This document shows, one piece after another, positions 14,811-22,743 of a stretch of DNA of 27,311 bases (the first letter of the stretch is position 1; each line of letters opens with the position of its first letter). The stretch is from Bog-793 sp050010315 (GTDB lineage Bacteria > Actinomycetota > Acidimicrobiia > Acidimicrobiales > Bog-793), in NCBI GenBank assembly GCA_050010315.1, contig JBEKLG010000004.1:1-27311 (forward strand), given 5' to 3'. The position numbers and the translations under genes were made by a program. The notes beneath the pieces are model-generated. The model saw only the letters and a program-made list of their open reading frames with translations, ran no database searches and was not told where the DNA came from.

Positions 14811-15416
14811 GTGACGAGCGATGACGAGATCTGCCGCCAGCTCGTCGAGGACCTCGACGTCGGTTTTGCCGCCCTCGTAGAGGCGTACGGACGGACCGCG
14901 TTCAGCGTCGCGGCCCGGACGGCACCGGAAACGGAGGATGCCGAGGACCTGGCAGCGGAGGCCTTTCTCCGCGCCTACCGGGCGCTGCGCCGCTACGACG
15001 CGGCACGGATCCGGCAGCTGCGCGTCCGCCCGTGGCTCGTGACGATCGTTCTCAACGTCTCACGCAACGCCCGTCGCGAGGCGACGCGCCGGCCGCGGGC
15101 GGGCCGGCTGCCCGCAACCGACGAACCGGTCGCGCAAGGGCGCGAGGCGTCCGAGCTCGTCGAGGTCGCCGCCGCGGCAGACGAGCTGGCGGCCCATCTT
15201 CGGGCGTTGCCGGCCAAACAGCGCGCCGCTGTCGTGTTGCGTCACGTCGTCGACCTGCCGCTATCGGAGATCGCGGCTGTGCTCGGCTGCGCCGAGGGCA
15301 CGGCGAGATCGCACGTCGCGCGGGGCCTCGCCGCCTTGCGCGCCGCGTATGGCACGGCGACCACCGGGGCGCTCCCGCCCGCCGCCGTCGCCGGGGAACG
15401 GAGGTCAACCCGATGA
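14811..15416 (+). CDS. ECF-like (sigma-70 family) RNA polymerase sigma factor
   Basis: A 201-residue protein with sigma region 2 (FAALVEAYGRTAFSVAARTAPETEDAEDLAAEAFLRAYRALRRYD, then WLVTIVLNVSRNARREATRR) and region 4 (HLRALPAKQRAAVVLRHVVDLPLSEIAAVLGCAEGTARSHVARGLAALR) joined by a short linker. This two-domain layout is that of extracytoplasmic-function sigma factors, which direct RNA polymerase to stress promoters. No conventional anti-sigma gene lies next to it. Its stop overlaps the ATG of the MGMT-Ada gene (ATGA), so the two are translationally coupled. GTG 14811 is used, with GTG 14796 an equally weak alternative; neither has a clear Shine-Dalgarno. The 98 bases separating it from priA contain a small GC hairpin at 14716-14732. 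The signal it answers to is unknown; alkylation damage is a guess from the partner. Confidence 0.87.
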   Translation: MTSDDEICRQLVEDLDVGFAALVEAYGRTAFSVAARTAPETEDAEDLAAEAFLRAYRALRRYDAARIRQLRVRPWLVTIVLNVSRNARREATRRPRAGRLPATDEPVAQGREASELVEVAAAADELAAHLRALPAKQRAAVVLRHVVDLPLSEIAAVLGCAEGTARSHVARGLAALRAAYGTATTGALPPAAVAGERRSTR

Positions 15417-16183
15417 GCCCAGCTGTCCCTTCGTCGCTCGAAGAAGCACTCCGCCGTCTCGAGGTCTCCTCGCCCCGGGACTTTGTCGACCGCGTCGTCG
15501 CCCGCTACGCGACGGTCGCCGGTCCGGCCGGCGACCTTTACGTCGCCTGGACGCGTGCCGGCATCTCACTCGCCGAGTTCGCCTCGCCGGGTGGCGAGGC
15601 CGGGTTCGCGGCGCGGTACCGGGAGCGATTCGGCCGCCCGATCCTGCCGGCGGCGAATCCGTTGCCGGGACTGGCGGCCGCCGTCCGCCGCGGCCACGGC
15701 GAACGGCTCGCCTACGACCTCGCCGGTCTGTCGGCATTCGAGGTCGCCGTGCTCCAGGCGACGCTTGCCATCCCCGTCGGCGAGGTCCGGCCGTACGCCT
15801 GGGTCGCGGCGGAGATCGGCCGGCCAAGAGCCGTCCGGGCGGTCGGTTCGGCTCTCGGGCGCAACCCCGTGCCCGTCCTCATCCCCTGTCACCGGGTCAC
15901 CCGGTCGGACGGGACGGTCGGCAACTACGGCGGCGGCCCGGCGAGGAAAGAGGCTTTGCTCCGGGCGGAGCAGGTGAATCTCGACGAGGTCGCCGAGCTC
16001 GCGGCCCGTGGCGTGCACTACGTCGGCACGCCGACGACGCGGATCGTCTGCCTGCCGAGCTGCAAAGACGCGCGCCGGGTCGCAGCGAGTTCCCGCCGGG
16101 GTTTCCGCGACCTTACCGAGGCCGGCTCGGCCGGTTACCGACCGTGCTTGCGCTGCCGACCGCGTCCCGGCCGGTCGGCTTGA
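15413..16183 (+). CDS. O6-alkylguanine-DNA methyltransferase with C-terminal Ada-type zinc domain
   Basis: A 256-residue protein with two repair modules. Residues about 30-95 form the MGMT N-terminal domain (ATVAGPAGDLYVAWTRAGISLAEF). Residues about 105-187 are the active domain, with the methyl-acceptor Cys159 in VPVLIPCHRVTRSDG, preceded by IPVGEVRPYAWVAAEIGRPRAVRAVG and followed by NYGGGPARKEALLRAE. Residues about 200-250 look like the Ada methylphosphotriester/zinc domain: GVHYVGTPTTRIVCLPSC, then GYRPCLRCRP, giving four ligands C213, C217, C245 and C248 with the CxPSC and RPCxRC spacing of E. coli Ada. In E. coli Ada this domain is N-terminal and followed by an AraC-type helix-turn-helix; here it is C-terminal with no DNA-binding regulator attached. 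ATG 15413 has GGAGG 8 bases upstream and overlaps the sigma-factor stop. Confidence 0.92.
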   Translation: MSPAVPSSLEEALRRLEVSSPRDFVDRVVARYATVAGPAGDLYVAWTRAGISLAEFASPGGEAGFAARYRERFGRPILPAANPLPGLAAAVRRGHGERLAYDLAGLSAFEVAVLQATLAIPVGEVRPYAWVAAEIGRPRAVRAVGSALGRNPVPVLIPCHRVTRSDGTVGNYGGGPARKEALLRAEQVNLDEVAELAARGVHYVGTPTTRIVCLPSCKDARRVAASSRRGFRDLTEAGSAGYRPCLRCRPRPGRSA

Positions 16184-16252
16184 CCGGCGGCGCCGGCCTG
16201 GTTCGTGGCTGGCGGCTGGATTCCCGGACGGTCGGCTCTGACGGGGAGCTGC

Positions 16253-16258
16253 TAACCT
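16253..16258 (+). promoter_or_regulatory. Possible -10 box upstream of rpsO
   Basis: TAACCT fits TANNNT and lies in the 188-base spacer before rpsO, about 115 bases from its ATG. No good -35 box accompanies it. The long leader would leave space for the S15 autoregulatory structure known in other bacteria, but I could not identify one. Confidence 0.25.
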
Positions 16259-16371
16259 GCCTACGTCGGCATTCGTCGACACCGGTGCGCAACGCGCTGC
16301 CGGTTCTGTTCTCGGTAAGCGAGGGTGACCTCGGCGGCTGAGGCACGAGATCCACGAGGGTTTGCACGTTC

Positions 16372-16629
16372 ATGCTCGACAAGACGGCGACGATCGCCGG
16401 CTACCGGCGGCACGAGACCGACACCGGCTCGCCCGAGGTCCAGGTCGCGCTGCTCTCCGAGCGCATCAACGGTCTCACCGAGCACTTGAAGGCGCACCGC
16501 GGCGATCACCACACCCGGCGCGGCCTGCTGAGGCTCAACGGACAGCGGCGTCGCTTGCTCGACTACCTGCGGGCGAACGACGTCGAGCGCTACCGGGAAC
16601 TCATCGCGCGCCTCGGCCTTCGCCGCTGA
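16372..16629 (+). CDS. rpsO: 30S ribosomal protein S15
   Basis: An 85-residue ribosomal protein that binds 16S rRNA helices in the small-subunit platform. The sequence shows TGSPEVQVALLSERINGLTEHLKAHRGDHHTRRGLLRLNGQRRRLLDYL, which is the S15 signature, and ends YRELIARLGLRR. The usual length is about 89. ATG 16372 fits the family start; GAGGG ends about 11 bases upstream, a long spacing. It stands before pnp, an order conserved in many bacteria, with a 227-base spacer that has no gene and holds several GC-rich inverted stretches. In E. coli this same junction is cut by RNases. Confidence 0.95.
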   Translation: MLDKTATIAGYRRHETDTGSPEVQVALLSERINGLTEHLKAHRGDHHTRRGLLRLNGQRRRLLDYLRANDVERYRELIARLGLRR

Positions 16630-16856
16630 CGGCACGAGTTGCCCGCGGGGTGAGTGCCCGGCGAGGCGAGAGCCGGAAGGCGAGGAGCGCCGCCCGGCGG
16701 AGAAGGGGTGTTCGAGGTCCCGTCGCCCGGGAAAGGTCGGCACCGCACACAGCCATTGGTGTCCGCAGGCGAGCTGCCAGTCGCCGGGCCCCCGGCCCGT
16801 CCGAGTGCTCGACGACTGGGAACTGGCTCGCGGGTGCCCTTGAACCAAGGAGGGAC

Positions 16857-19295
16857 ATGGCCGAGGCCATCACCGTTTCCGCCCCGATCAGCGGGTGCGA
16901 TCGCACGCTTTCGTTCGAGACCGGCAAGCTCGCGGGCCAGGCTGACGGGGCGGTCGTCGCCCGTATCGGTGACACCATGGTGCTCGTCACCGCGACCGCG
17001 GCCCGCAAGGTCCGCGAGGGGCAGGACTTCTTCCCGCTCACCGTCGACATCGAGGAACGGATGTACGCCGCCGGGAAGATCCCCGGTTCGTTCTTCCGCC
17101 GCGAGGGTCGCGCCAGCGACCAGGCGATTCTCACGGCGCGGCTCATCGACCGCCCGTTGCGTCCTTCGTTTCCGGCGGGCTTCCGCAACGAGGTCCATAT
17201 TGTCGGCACAATCCTCGGGGCCGACCAGGAGAACCCGCACGACGTCGTGGCGATCAACGGCGCCTCGGCGGCGCTGATGATCTCAGGGATCCCCTTCGAC
17301 GGTCCGATCGGTGCCGTGCGCGTCGCCTTCTCGACGACCGGCGAGTGGTTGCCGCATGCGACCTACCAGGAGGGCGACGCCTCGACTTTCGAACTTGTCG
17401 TCGCCGGACGCGCCCTTGGCGAGGAGCCCGACGCCGAGATCGCGATCGTGATGGTCGAGGCCGGTGGGACCGAGAACGCCTTCAGCTACTTCGACGAGGG
17501 CGCGCCGAAGGTGACCGAGGAGGTCATCGCCGGTGGGCTCGAGACCGCTAAGACCTGGATCCGCGAGTCGATCGAGCTCCAGCGGGAACTCGTCCGTGCC
17601 GCCGGTGCGAAGCCGACGATCCCCTACGAGATCTTCGTCGACTACGGCGAAGACGTGCTCGCGCGTGTCGTCGCCGTCGGCGCCGGAAGAATCGCCGCGG
17701 CGAACTCGATCACGACGAAGACCGAGCGGGGCGAGGCGCTCTCCGCCGCGGGTGACGAGATCGCCGCCGAACTCGGCGAGGAGTTCGCCGGACGAGAGCG
17801 CGAGATTCCTGCCGCCGTTCGCGCCTACACGAAGACCATCGTGCGCCGGCGCATCGTCGAAGAGGGCGTCCGGATCGACGGGCGGGGCCCGACCGACATC
17901 CGCCCGCTCTCGGCCGAGATCGGTCTCATCCCGACCGTGCACGGTTCGGGTCTGTTCCAGCGCGGCGACACCCAGGTGCTCAACGTCGCGACGCTCGGCA
18001 TGCCGCGGATGAACCAGATGCTCGACACGATCAGCGTGGATGATTCCAAGCGCTACATGCACCACTACAACTTCCCGCCGTTCTCGACCGGTGAGACCGG
18101 CATGATGCGCGGGCCGAAACGACGCGAGATCGGCCACGGCCTGCTCGCTGAGCGCGCCCTGCTGCCGGTGATCCCGAAAGAATCGGAGTTCCCCTACACC
18201 CTCCGGCTCGTCTCGGACGTGCTGAGCTCGAACGGGTCGACCTCGATGGCGTCGGTCTGCGGTTCGACGCTGTCGCTCATGGACGCCGGCGTGCCGATCA
18301 AGGCGCCGGTCGGCGGGATCGCCATGGGCCTCGTCTACGAAGGCGGAAAGTACACGACGCTCACGGACATCCTCGGCGCCGAGGATGCCTTCGGCGACAT
18401 GGACTTCAAGGTCGCGGGGACCCGCGACGTCGTCACCGCGCTCCAGCTCGACACGAAGATCGACGGACTGCCGGCGGAGGTGCTGGCCTCGGCGCTGCGC
18501 CAGGCGCACGACGCCCGTCTCAAGGTCCTCGATGTGATGGAGCAGGCGATCGGCCGCCCGGCAGCGACCGTCAAGCCGCACGCCCCGAAGATCGTCACGT
18601 TCGAGATCCCGATGGACAAGATCGGCGAGGTCATTGGTCCCAAGGGCAAGGTGATCAACGCCCTCCAGCAGGAGACCGGCGCCGACATCGCCGTCGACGA
18701 CGACGGTTCCATCGGTCGGGTGACGATCGGGGCAAAGGAGTCCTTAGCGGTTGACGAAGCGCGCCGCCGGATCGAGCTGATCCTCGACCCGCCTTTGGCT
18801 GAAGTCGGCAAGACGTATGCCGGCAAGGTCGTGAACATCACGAAGTTCGGGGCGTTCGTCAACATCCTTCCCGGGCGCGACGGCCTGCTCCACATCTCGC
18901 GACTCGGCGGTGGCCGGCGGGTCGAGCGGGTCGAGGACGTTCTCGAGCTCGGGCAGCCGGTGGAAGTCGTCGTGCAGGACATCGATCCCCAGGGGAAGAT
19001 CTCGCTCGCGCTCATCGGCGAGGACGGCGAGCCGATCGGCGGCCGTGAGCCGGCGAAGGGGTCGTCGGACGAACCGGCCCGCCCGGCCCGTCGGGCGCGC
19101 CCCGAGGAGCGAAGCCCGCGCCCGGCCCCCGGTGAGCCGGAATCGGCCGATCGCGTCAAGCGCGTCTCGTTCGAGGACGAGTTCGCGGCCGAGATCGAGA
19201 ACGACTTCGGTGAGCTCGGCCCCGGCGCTTCCGCCGCTACGGGCGAGCCGCGGGCGAGCCGCGGGCCCCGCCGCCGCAGCGGCCCAAGACGCTGA
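16857..19295 (+). CDS. pnp: Polyribonucleotide nucleotidyltransferase (PNPase)
   Basis: An 812-residue 3'-5' phosphorolytic exoribonuclease acting in mRNA decay as a trimer. The first RNase PH domain starts with ETGKLAGQADGAVVARIGDTMVLVTATA and carries FFPLTVDIEERMYAAGKIPGSFFRREGR. The second has VRIDGRGPTDIRPLSAEIGLIPTVHGSGLFQRGDTQVLNV, the conserved FPPFSTGETG, SNGSTSMASVCGSTLSLMDAGVPIKAPVGGIAMGL and DILGAEDAFGDMDFKVAGT. A KH domain (EVIGPKGKVINALQQETGADI, near residue 590) and an S1 domain (about 651-720, GKVVNITKFGAFVNILPGRDGLLHIS) follow. The last roughly 90 residues are charged and rich in Arg, Glu and Pro, probably disordered. ATG 16857 is preceded by AAGGAGGG. The frame is open upstream through rpsO, but that part has no similarity. 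Confidence 0.96.
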   Translation: MAEAITVSAPISGCDRTLSFETGKLAGQADGAVVARIGDTMVLVTATAARKVREGQDFFPLTVDIEERMYAAGKIPGSFFRREGRASDQAILTARLIDRPLRPSFPAGFRNEVHIVGTILGADQENPHDVVAINGASAALMISGIPFDGPIGAVRVAFSTTGEWLPHATYQEGDASTFELVVAGRALGEEPDAEIAIVMVEAGGTENAFSYFDEGAPKVTEEVIAGGLETAKTWIRESIELQRELVRAAGAKPTIPYEIFVDYGEDVLARVVAVGAGRIAAANSITTKTERGEALSAAGDEIAAELGEEFAGREREIPAAVRAYTKTIVRRRIVEEGVRIDGRGPTDIRPLSAEIGLIPTVHGSGLFQRGDTQVLNVATLGMPRMNQMLDTISVDDSKRYMHHYNFPPFSTGETGMMRGPKRREIGHGLLAERALLPVIPKESEFPYTLRLVSDVLSSNGSTSMASVCGSTLSLMDAGVPIKAPVGGIAMGLVYEGGKYTTLTDILGAEDAFGDMDFKVAGTRDVVTALQLDTKIDGLPAEVLASALRQAHDARLKVLDVMEQAIGRPAATVKPHAPKIVTFEIPMDKIGEVIGPKGKVINALQQETGADIAVDDDGSIGRVTIGAKESLAVDEARRRIELILDPPLAEVGKTYAGKVVNITKFGAFVNILPGRDGLLHISRLGGGRRVERVEDVLELGQPVEVVVQDIDPQGKISLALIGEDGEPIGGREPAKGSSDEPARPARRARPEERSPRPAPGEPESADRVKRVSFEDEFAAEIENDFGELGPGASAATGEPRASRGPRRRSGPRR
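19241..19262 (+). repeat. Two tandem copies of an 11-bp unit in the 3' end of pnp
   Basis: GGGCGAGCCGC occurs at 19241-19251 and again at 19252-19262. The unit is not a multiple of three, so gain or loss of one copy would change the frame of the last PNPase residues, beyond the conserved domains. Confidence 0.8.
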
Positions 19296-19303
19296 CTGCC
19301 GCC

Positions 19304-19320
19304 GCCGGCGCGCCGCCGGC
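19304..19320 (+). terminator. GC hairpin after pnp
   Basis: GCCGGC (19304-19309) pairs with GCCGGC (19315-19320) around a GCGCC loop, 8 bases after the pnp stop and 16 before the next ATG. It lacks a T-run. It could attenuate read-through into the peptidase gene or protect the pnp 3' end. Confidence 0.35.
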
Positions 19321-19336
19321 CTCCGCCGAACCCACG

Positions 19337-20581
19337 ATGACGGCGATCTCGACGCTCGACTGCGGCGCACGGCTCGTGACCGAGCGCATGCCTGGCGTGC
19401 GCTCAGCCTGCCTCGGCTTCTGGGTCGGCACCGGGTCGCGCGACGAGACGGAACGCCAGGCCGGAATCTCGCACTTCCTCGAGCATCTGCTCTTCAAGGG
19501 GAGCCCGACGCGCAGCGCGCGCTCGATCGCCGAGGAAATCGACGCTGTCGGTGGCGACATGAACGCCTTCACGACCAAGGAGTACACGACCTTCTACCTC
19601 CGGATGCTCGGCGACGACCTCGACCTCGGGCTCGACATCCTCTCCGACATCGTCTGGAGTCCGGCGCTGCGGCCCGACGAGGTCGCCTCGGAGCGTCAGG
19701 TGATCCTCGAGGAGGTGCTGATGCACCTCGACGAGCCGTCGGACTTCGCCCAGGAGCGGTTCGCCGACGCGATGTTCCCCTCCCACCCGCTCGGGCGGGA
19801 GGTTCTCGGCGATCCGGAGATCATCAAGACCGTGACGGTCGACGAGATCCGCCAGTTCCTGACGGTGCACTACCGGCCGGCGAACGTCGTCGTCGCGGCG
19901 GCCGGCCAAGTCGACCACAGCCGGATCGCCGACGGCCTGCAGAGCCGTTTCGCCGGCACCCCCGGGGGTGCCGCACCGCGCCGGCAGGCCCCGTCGGCCG
20001 CCACGCGGCCAGTCGACGTGACGGTGCGCGATACCGAGCAGGCGCATCTCGTGCTGGGCGTGCGGGCCCCGGCGCGCCGGTCGCCGAGCCGGTTTGCCCT
20101 CGCGCTTCTGAACCACGTGCTCGGCGGGGGTATCTCGTCGCGGCTTTTCCAGAAGATCCGCGAAGAACGCGGCCTCGCCTACTCGATCGTCTCCGAGCGG
20201 TTCGGTTTCGCCGATTCCGGCGCGCTCGTCGTGTCGGTTGGCACGGCGCCGGACAAGGCGCACGAGGTGGTCGATCTCGTCGTGTCCGAGTTCGGCGCTC
20301 TCGCCTCGGCGGGGGTCACCGCCGAGGAACTCGCCCGTGCCAAGGGGCACGTCGCCGCCGACCTCCTGCTCGGCCTCGAGGACTCGGGGAACCGGATGTC
20401 GCGGATCGGCGCCGGGTTGCTGCTGTTCGACGAGGTGCTTTCCTCAGACGAGCAGCTCGCCCGGATCGCCGCGGTCAGCGTCGACGAGGTGGCAGCACTC
20501 GCCGCCGAGGTCCTCGACGGCGGTCGTGTGCTCGCCGTCGTCGGGCCGTCGGGCGTCGGGGAGTTTGCGCCGCTCGGTTGA
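19337..20581 (+). CDS. M16-family zinc metallopeptidase (processing-peptidase-like)
   Basis: A 414-residue protein of the insulinase/mitochondrial processing peptidase family. It has the inverted zinc motif HFLEH (H46, E49, H50), the distal glutamate pair E125/E126 in SERQVILEEVLMHLDEP, NAFTTKEYTTFY, and the C-terminal-half motif EERGLAYSIVSERFGF. Length and opening (LDCGARLVTERMPGVRSACLGFWVGTGSRDE) match the bacterial pnp-linked peptidase found after pnp in many Gram-positive and actinobacterial genomes. The natural substrate is not established. ATG 19337 fits the family start but no Shine-Dalgarno is visible; the gene follows pnp by 41 bases. Confidence 0.93.
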   Translation: MTAISTLDCGARLVTERMPGVRSACLGFWVGTGSRDETERQAGISHFLEHLLFKGSPTRSARSIAEEIDAVGGDMNAFTTKEYTTFYLRMLGDDLDLGLDILSDIVWSPALRPDEVASERQVILEEVLMHLDEPSDFAQERFADAMFPSHPLGREVLGDPEIIKTVTVDEIRQFLTVHYRPANVVVAAAGQVDHSRIADGLQSRFAGTPGGAAPRRQAPSAATRPVDVTVRDTEQAHLVLGVRAPARRSPSRFALALLNHVLGGGISSRLFQKIREERGLAYSIVSERFGFADSGALVVSVGTAPDKAHEVVDLVVSEFGALASAGVTAEELARAKGHVAADLLLGLEDSGNRMSRIGAGLLLFDEVLSSDEQLARIAAVSVDEVAALAAEVLDGGRVLAVVGPSGVGEFAPLG

Positions 20582-20982
20582 CGGTGGCTCCCGAGGGAAA
20601 GGGCGCCTTGTCACGCGACGGCGAAGCGAGCGTGGAGTTGCGCCCGGCGGTGAGCGTCTCGGCGCTCGAAGGCGGGGAAAGTTGGTCGGGCCCGGCATGC
20701 CAATCGGCGTCGCCAGGGCGCCCGTTGGCCCTCGGCGGCGGTCGCTCGGGGCACTCGTCTCTGCAGCACCTTGGCTCCGGTCGTGTGCTTGGCGGCGAGG
20801 TCTCGGGGTCGGCCGTCGCGGCCCAAGTCGCGGCGGCGGCAGGCGGCGTGGCTGCCTTCCGCCCGGAGGCGACTGTCCGCGGTGACACAGGCCGCTGAAC
20901 CGGCGACCGGGCCGGCTTGGAGCGATCGGTACGGCGGGTTCGGCTGACGACTGAGGGCCGGCAATGGCGCGGGGTGACCCGC
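20582..20982. other. 401-base stretch with no supported gene
   Basis: Reading frames stay open on both strands, including GTG 20584-20898 (+, 104 codons) and long - strand frames across the same bases. None has a ribosome site, a recognisable domain or plausible protein composition. A hairpin with stems GCCAA and TTGGC sits around 20700-20730, with further GC pairing inside. GGGGAAAGTTGGTCGGGC near 20675 resembles the RNase P P4 motif only loosely. It could hold a promoter or leader for the exporter gene, a decayed gene, or a structured RNA; nothing here decides between these. Confidence 0.4.
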
Positions 20983-22497
20983 GTGGCCCAAGCTCGTTCC
21001 GTGGACCACGAGGCCTCGTCCGATTATCCCTCCCGTCGCGGCCGGGCGGTCCGGTCACTCTTCGTCGAGCCGCGCCGCCTGGGTGCGATCCGCGAGCGTC
21101 CGCAGGCGTACTGGTTCGCGGTCGGCGCCGTCTGTATCGGCGCCTTCATGGGCCAGCTCGACGCCAGCATCGTCACGCTCGCCTTCCCCTCCCTCGAGCA
21201 CGCCTTCCACGCCGGCATCGGCGCCGTCACCTGGGTCGGGCTGAGCTATCTCGTCACGCTCGTCGCGCTTGTCACCGTCGTCGGCCGCTTCGCCGACATG
21301 GTCGGACGCAAGCTCCTCTACGTCTACGGCTTCGTCGTCTTCGCGGCCGGGTCGGCGGCGTGCGGGCTGGCGCCGAACCTCGCCGCGCTCGACGGCTTCC
21401 GTGTCCTCCAGGGCGCCGGGGCGGCGATGCTCCAGGCGAACAGCCTGGCGATCATCAATCTCGCCACCCCGCGAGCCGCCCTGACGCGTGCGGTCGGCGT
21501 CCAGGGGGCCGCGCAGGCACTCGGGTTGGCACTCGGGCCGAGCGTAGGCGGAGCGCTCATCGCGGCGGGAGGCTGGCGGCTGGTCTTCCTCGTCAACGTG
21601 CCGGTGGGGGTGGTCGGAGTCGTGGCGGGGTGGCTGTTCATCCCGCGCTCGCGCCATCTGCGGGATCGGGTGCCGCTCGACTGGACGGGGCTCGCCCTGT
21701 TCGTGCCGGCGGTGGCGGCGCTTTTGGTCGCAGTATCCGTCGGAGAGCGGTGGCGGTGGGGCTCGGCCGGCGTTGTCACGCTCTTTGTCGCCGGCGCGGC
21801 GGCGGGAGCGGGGTTCCTCGTCCGGGAGCGTCGGGCGCGGCACCCGATGGTCGACCTCGACCTGTTCAGACGCCGGGCGTTCCGCTTCGGGGTCGCAAGC
21901 GCGCTGCTCGCCTACCTCGTCACCTTCGGCGTACTGCTCGTGGCGCCGTACCTGTTCGAAAGGGCGCTCGCGCTCGGCCCCGGGGGCGCCGGATTGGACT
22001 TGATGGCGATGCCGCTCGCACTCGGCGTCGTCGCACTCATCGCCGGGCACTTCGCCGGACGCGTCGGCCTCCGGCTGCTGACGACGCTCGGACTGGTGCT
22101 CGTCGCGGCGACGCTCGGTGTGCTGGCCTTCTCGACCCCGACCGTCGGCCGCCTCGTCTGGGGGCTCGTCGTGATCGGCGTCGGTTTCGGCCTGTTCACC
22201 CCGGCGAACAACGCTGCGATCCTGTCGGCGGTCCCCCGAGAGCAGTCCGGGGAGGCGTCGGGTGTCGTTAACGTCACTCGTGGGATCGGCACGGCGCTCG
22301 GGCTGGCCCTCACCGGCCTCGTCTTCGCCCTCGGGGGAGGAGACCGGCCGGCGGTAACGGACGTCGTTGCCGGCTACCACCATGCCGCGGCGACGCTCGC
22401 GGTGGTGGCCCTCGTGGCGGGGATCCTCGCCTGGGCCCGCACAGCCGCTCCGGGCTCGCCGCCTCCGCTCGGCGAAGACCGTCGCGGCCCGGGTTGA
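20983..22497 (+). CDS. MFS transporter, DHA2 (EmrB/QacA-like) drug exporter
   Basis: A membrane protein of about 504 residues with roughly 14 hydrophobic segments, the layout of the DHA2 proton-driven multidrug exporters. After a basic N-terminus, the first segment carries FMGQLDASIVTLAFPSLEHAF (motif D1). The loop between segments 2 and 3 has GRFADMVGRK (motif A). ALGPSVGGALIAAGGWRLVFLVNVPVGVVGVV covers motif C and the DHA2-type NVPVG turn. Later segments end with ANNAAILSAVPREQSGEASGVVNVTRGIG. The exact start is uncertain: GTG 20983 has GGGGTGA 5 bases upstream, while GTG 21001, GTG 20974 and TTG 20917 are alternatives. It stands alone, with no TetR or MarR regulator next to it, so the substrate is unknown. 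Confidence 0.88.
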   Translation: MAQARSVDHEASSDYPSRRGRAVRSLFVEPRRLGAIRERPQAYWFAVGAVCIGAFMGQLDASIVTLAFPSLEHAFHAGIGAVTWVGLSYLVTLVALVTVVGRFADMVGRKLLYVYGFVVFAAGSAACGLAPNLAALDGFRVLQGAGAAMLQANSLAIINLATPRAALTRAVGVQGAAQALGLALGPSVGGALIAAGGWRLVFLVNVPVGVVGVVAGWLFIPRSRHLRDRVPLDWTGLALFVPAVAALLVAVSVGERWRWGSAGVVTLFVAGAAAGAGFLVRERRARHPMVDLDLFRRRAFRFGVASALLAYLVTFGVLLVAPYLFERALALGPGGAGLDLMAMPLALGVVALIAGHFAGRVGLRLLTTLGLVLVAATLGVLAFSTPTVGRLVWGLVVIGVGFGLFTPANNAAILSAVPREQSGEASGVVNVTRGIGTALGLALTGLVFALGGGDRPAVTDVVAGYHHAAATLAVVALVAGILAWARTAAPGSPPPLGEDRRGPG

Positions 22498-22637
22498 CGG
22501 GCATGGCCGGCTTCACGTCGATCGCCGCCCACCTGACCTGCTCCTGTGGGATCGGGTTGCGGACCCCGCATGGTCGATGCCGGATCTGGCGCGGCAAACC
22601 GATTCGGCAGGTGGCACGCCGGGTTGGATGTGCGACT

Positions 22638-22659
22638 CGCGTTACGAACGCGCTACTTT
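22638..22659 (+). promoter_or_regulatory. Palindromic operator beside a -10 box for the peptide transporter operon
   Basis: CGCGTTACGAACGCG (22638-22652) is a perfect 6-bp inverted repeat with a 3-base centre. It ends one base before TACTTT (22654-22659), a plausible -10 box about 85 bases upstream of the binding-protein ATG. A protein bound to the palindrome would cover the -35/-10 spacer, a typical repressor position. The -35 itself is poor. The rest of the 246-base gap after the exporter shows no gene. Confidence 0.5.
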
Positions 22660-22743
22660 AGGGCCACTCCAGAAGAACTCCACATGTCGTGGGGGCGGGG
22701 CCCGAAGGGGCGGTCCTTTCGGAATGTTTCGATAGGAGGGCAT

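Noticed and set aside
16630..16856. tRNA or small RNA gene between rpsO and pnp
   Set aside because: No cloverleaf, no T-loop sequence and no independent promoter or terminator were found; it is more simply a processing spacer.
20660..20700. RNase P-like GGGGAAAGT motif
   Set aside because: The rest of the conserved core (GAGGAAAGTCC and the matching 3' P4 strand) is not present, and the motif alone occurs by chance.
20611..21009. - strand frames after the M16 peptidase as a possible transposase remnant
   Set aside because: No catalytic motif, no terminal inverted repeats and no target duplication could be seen.
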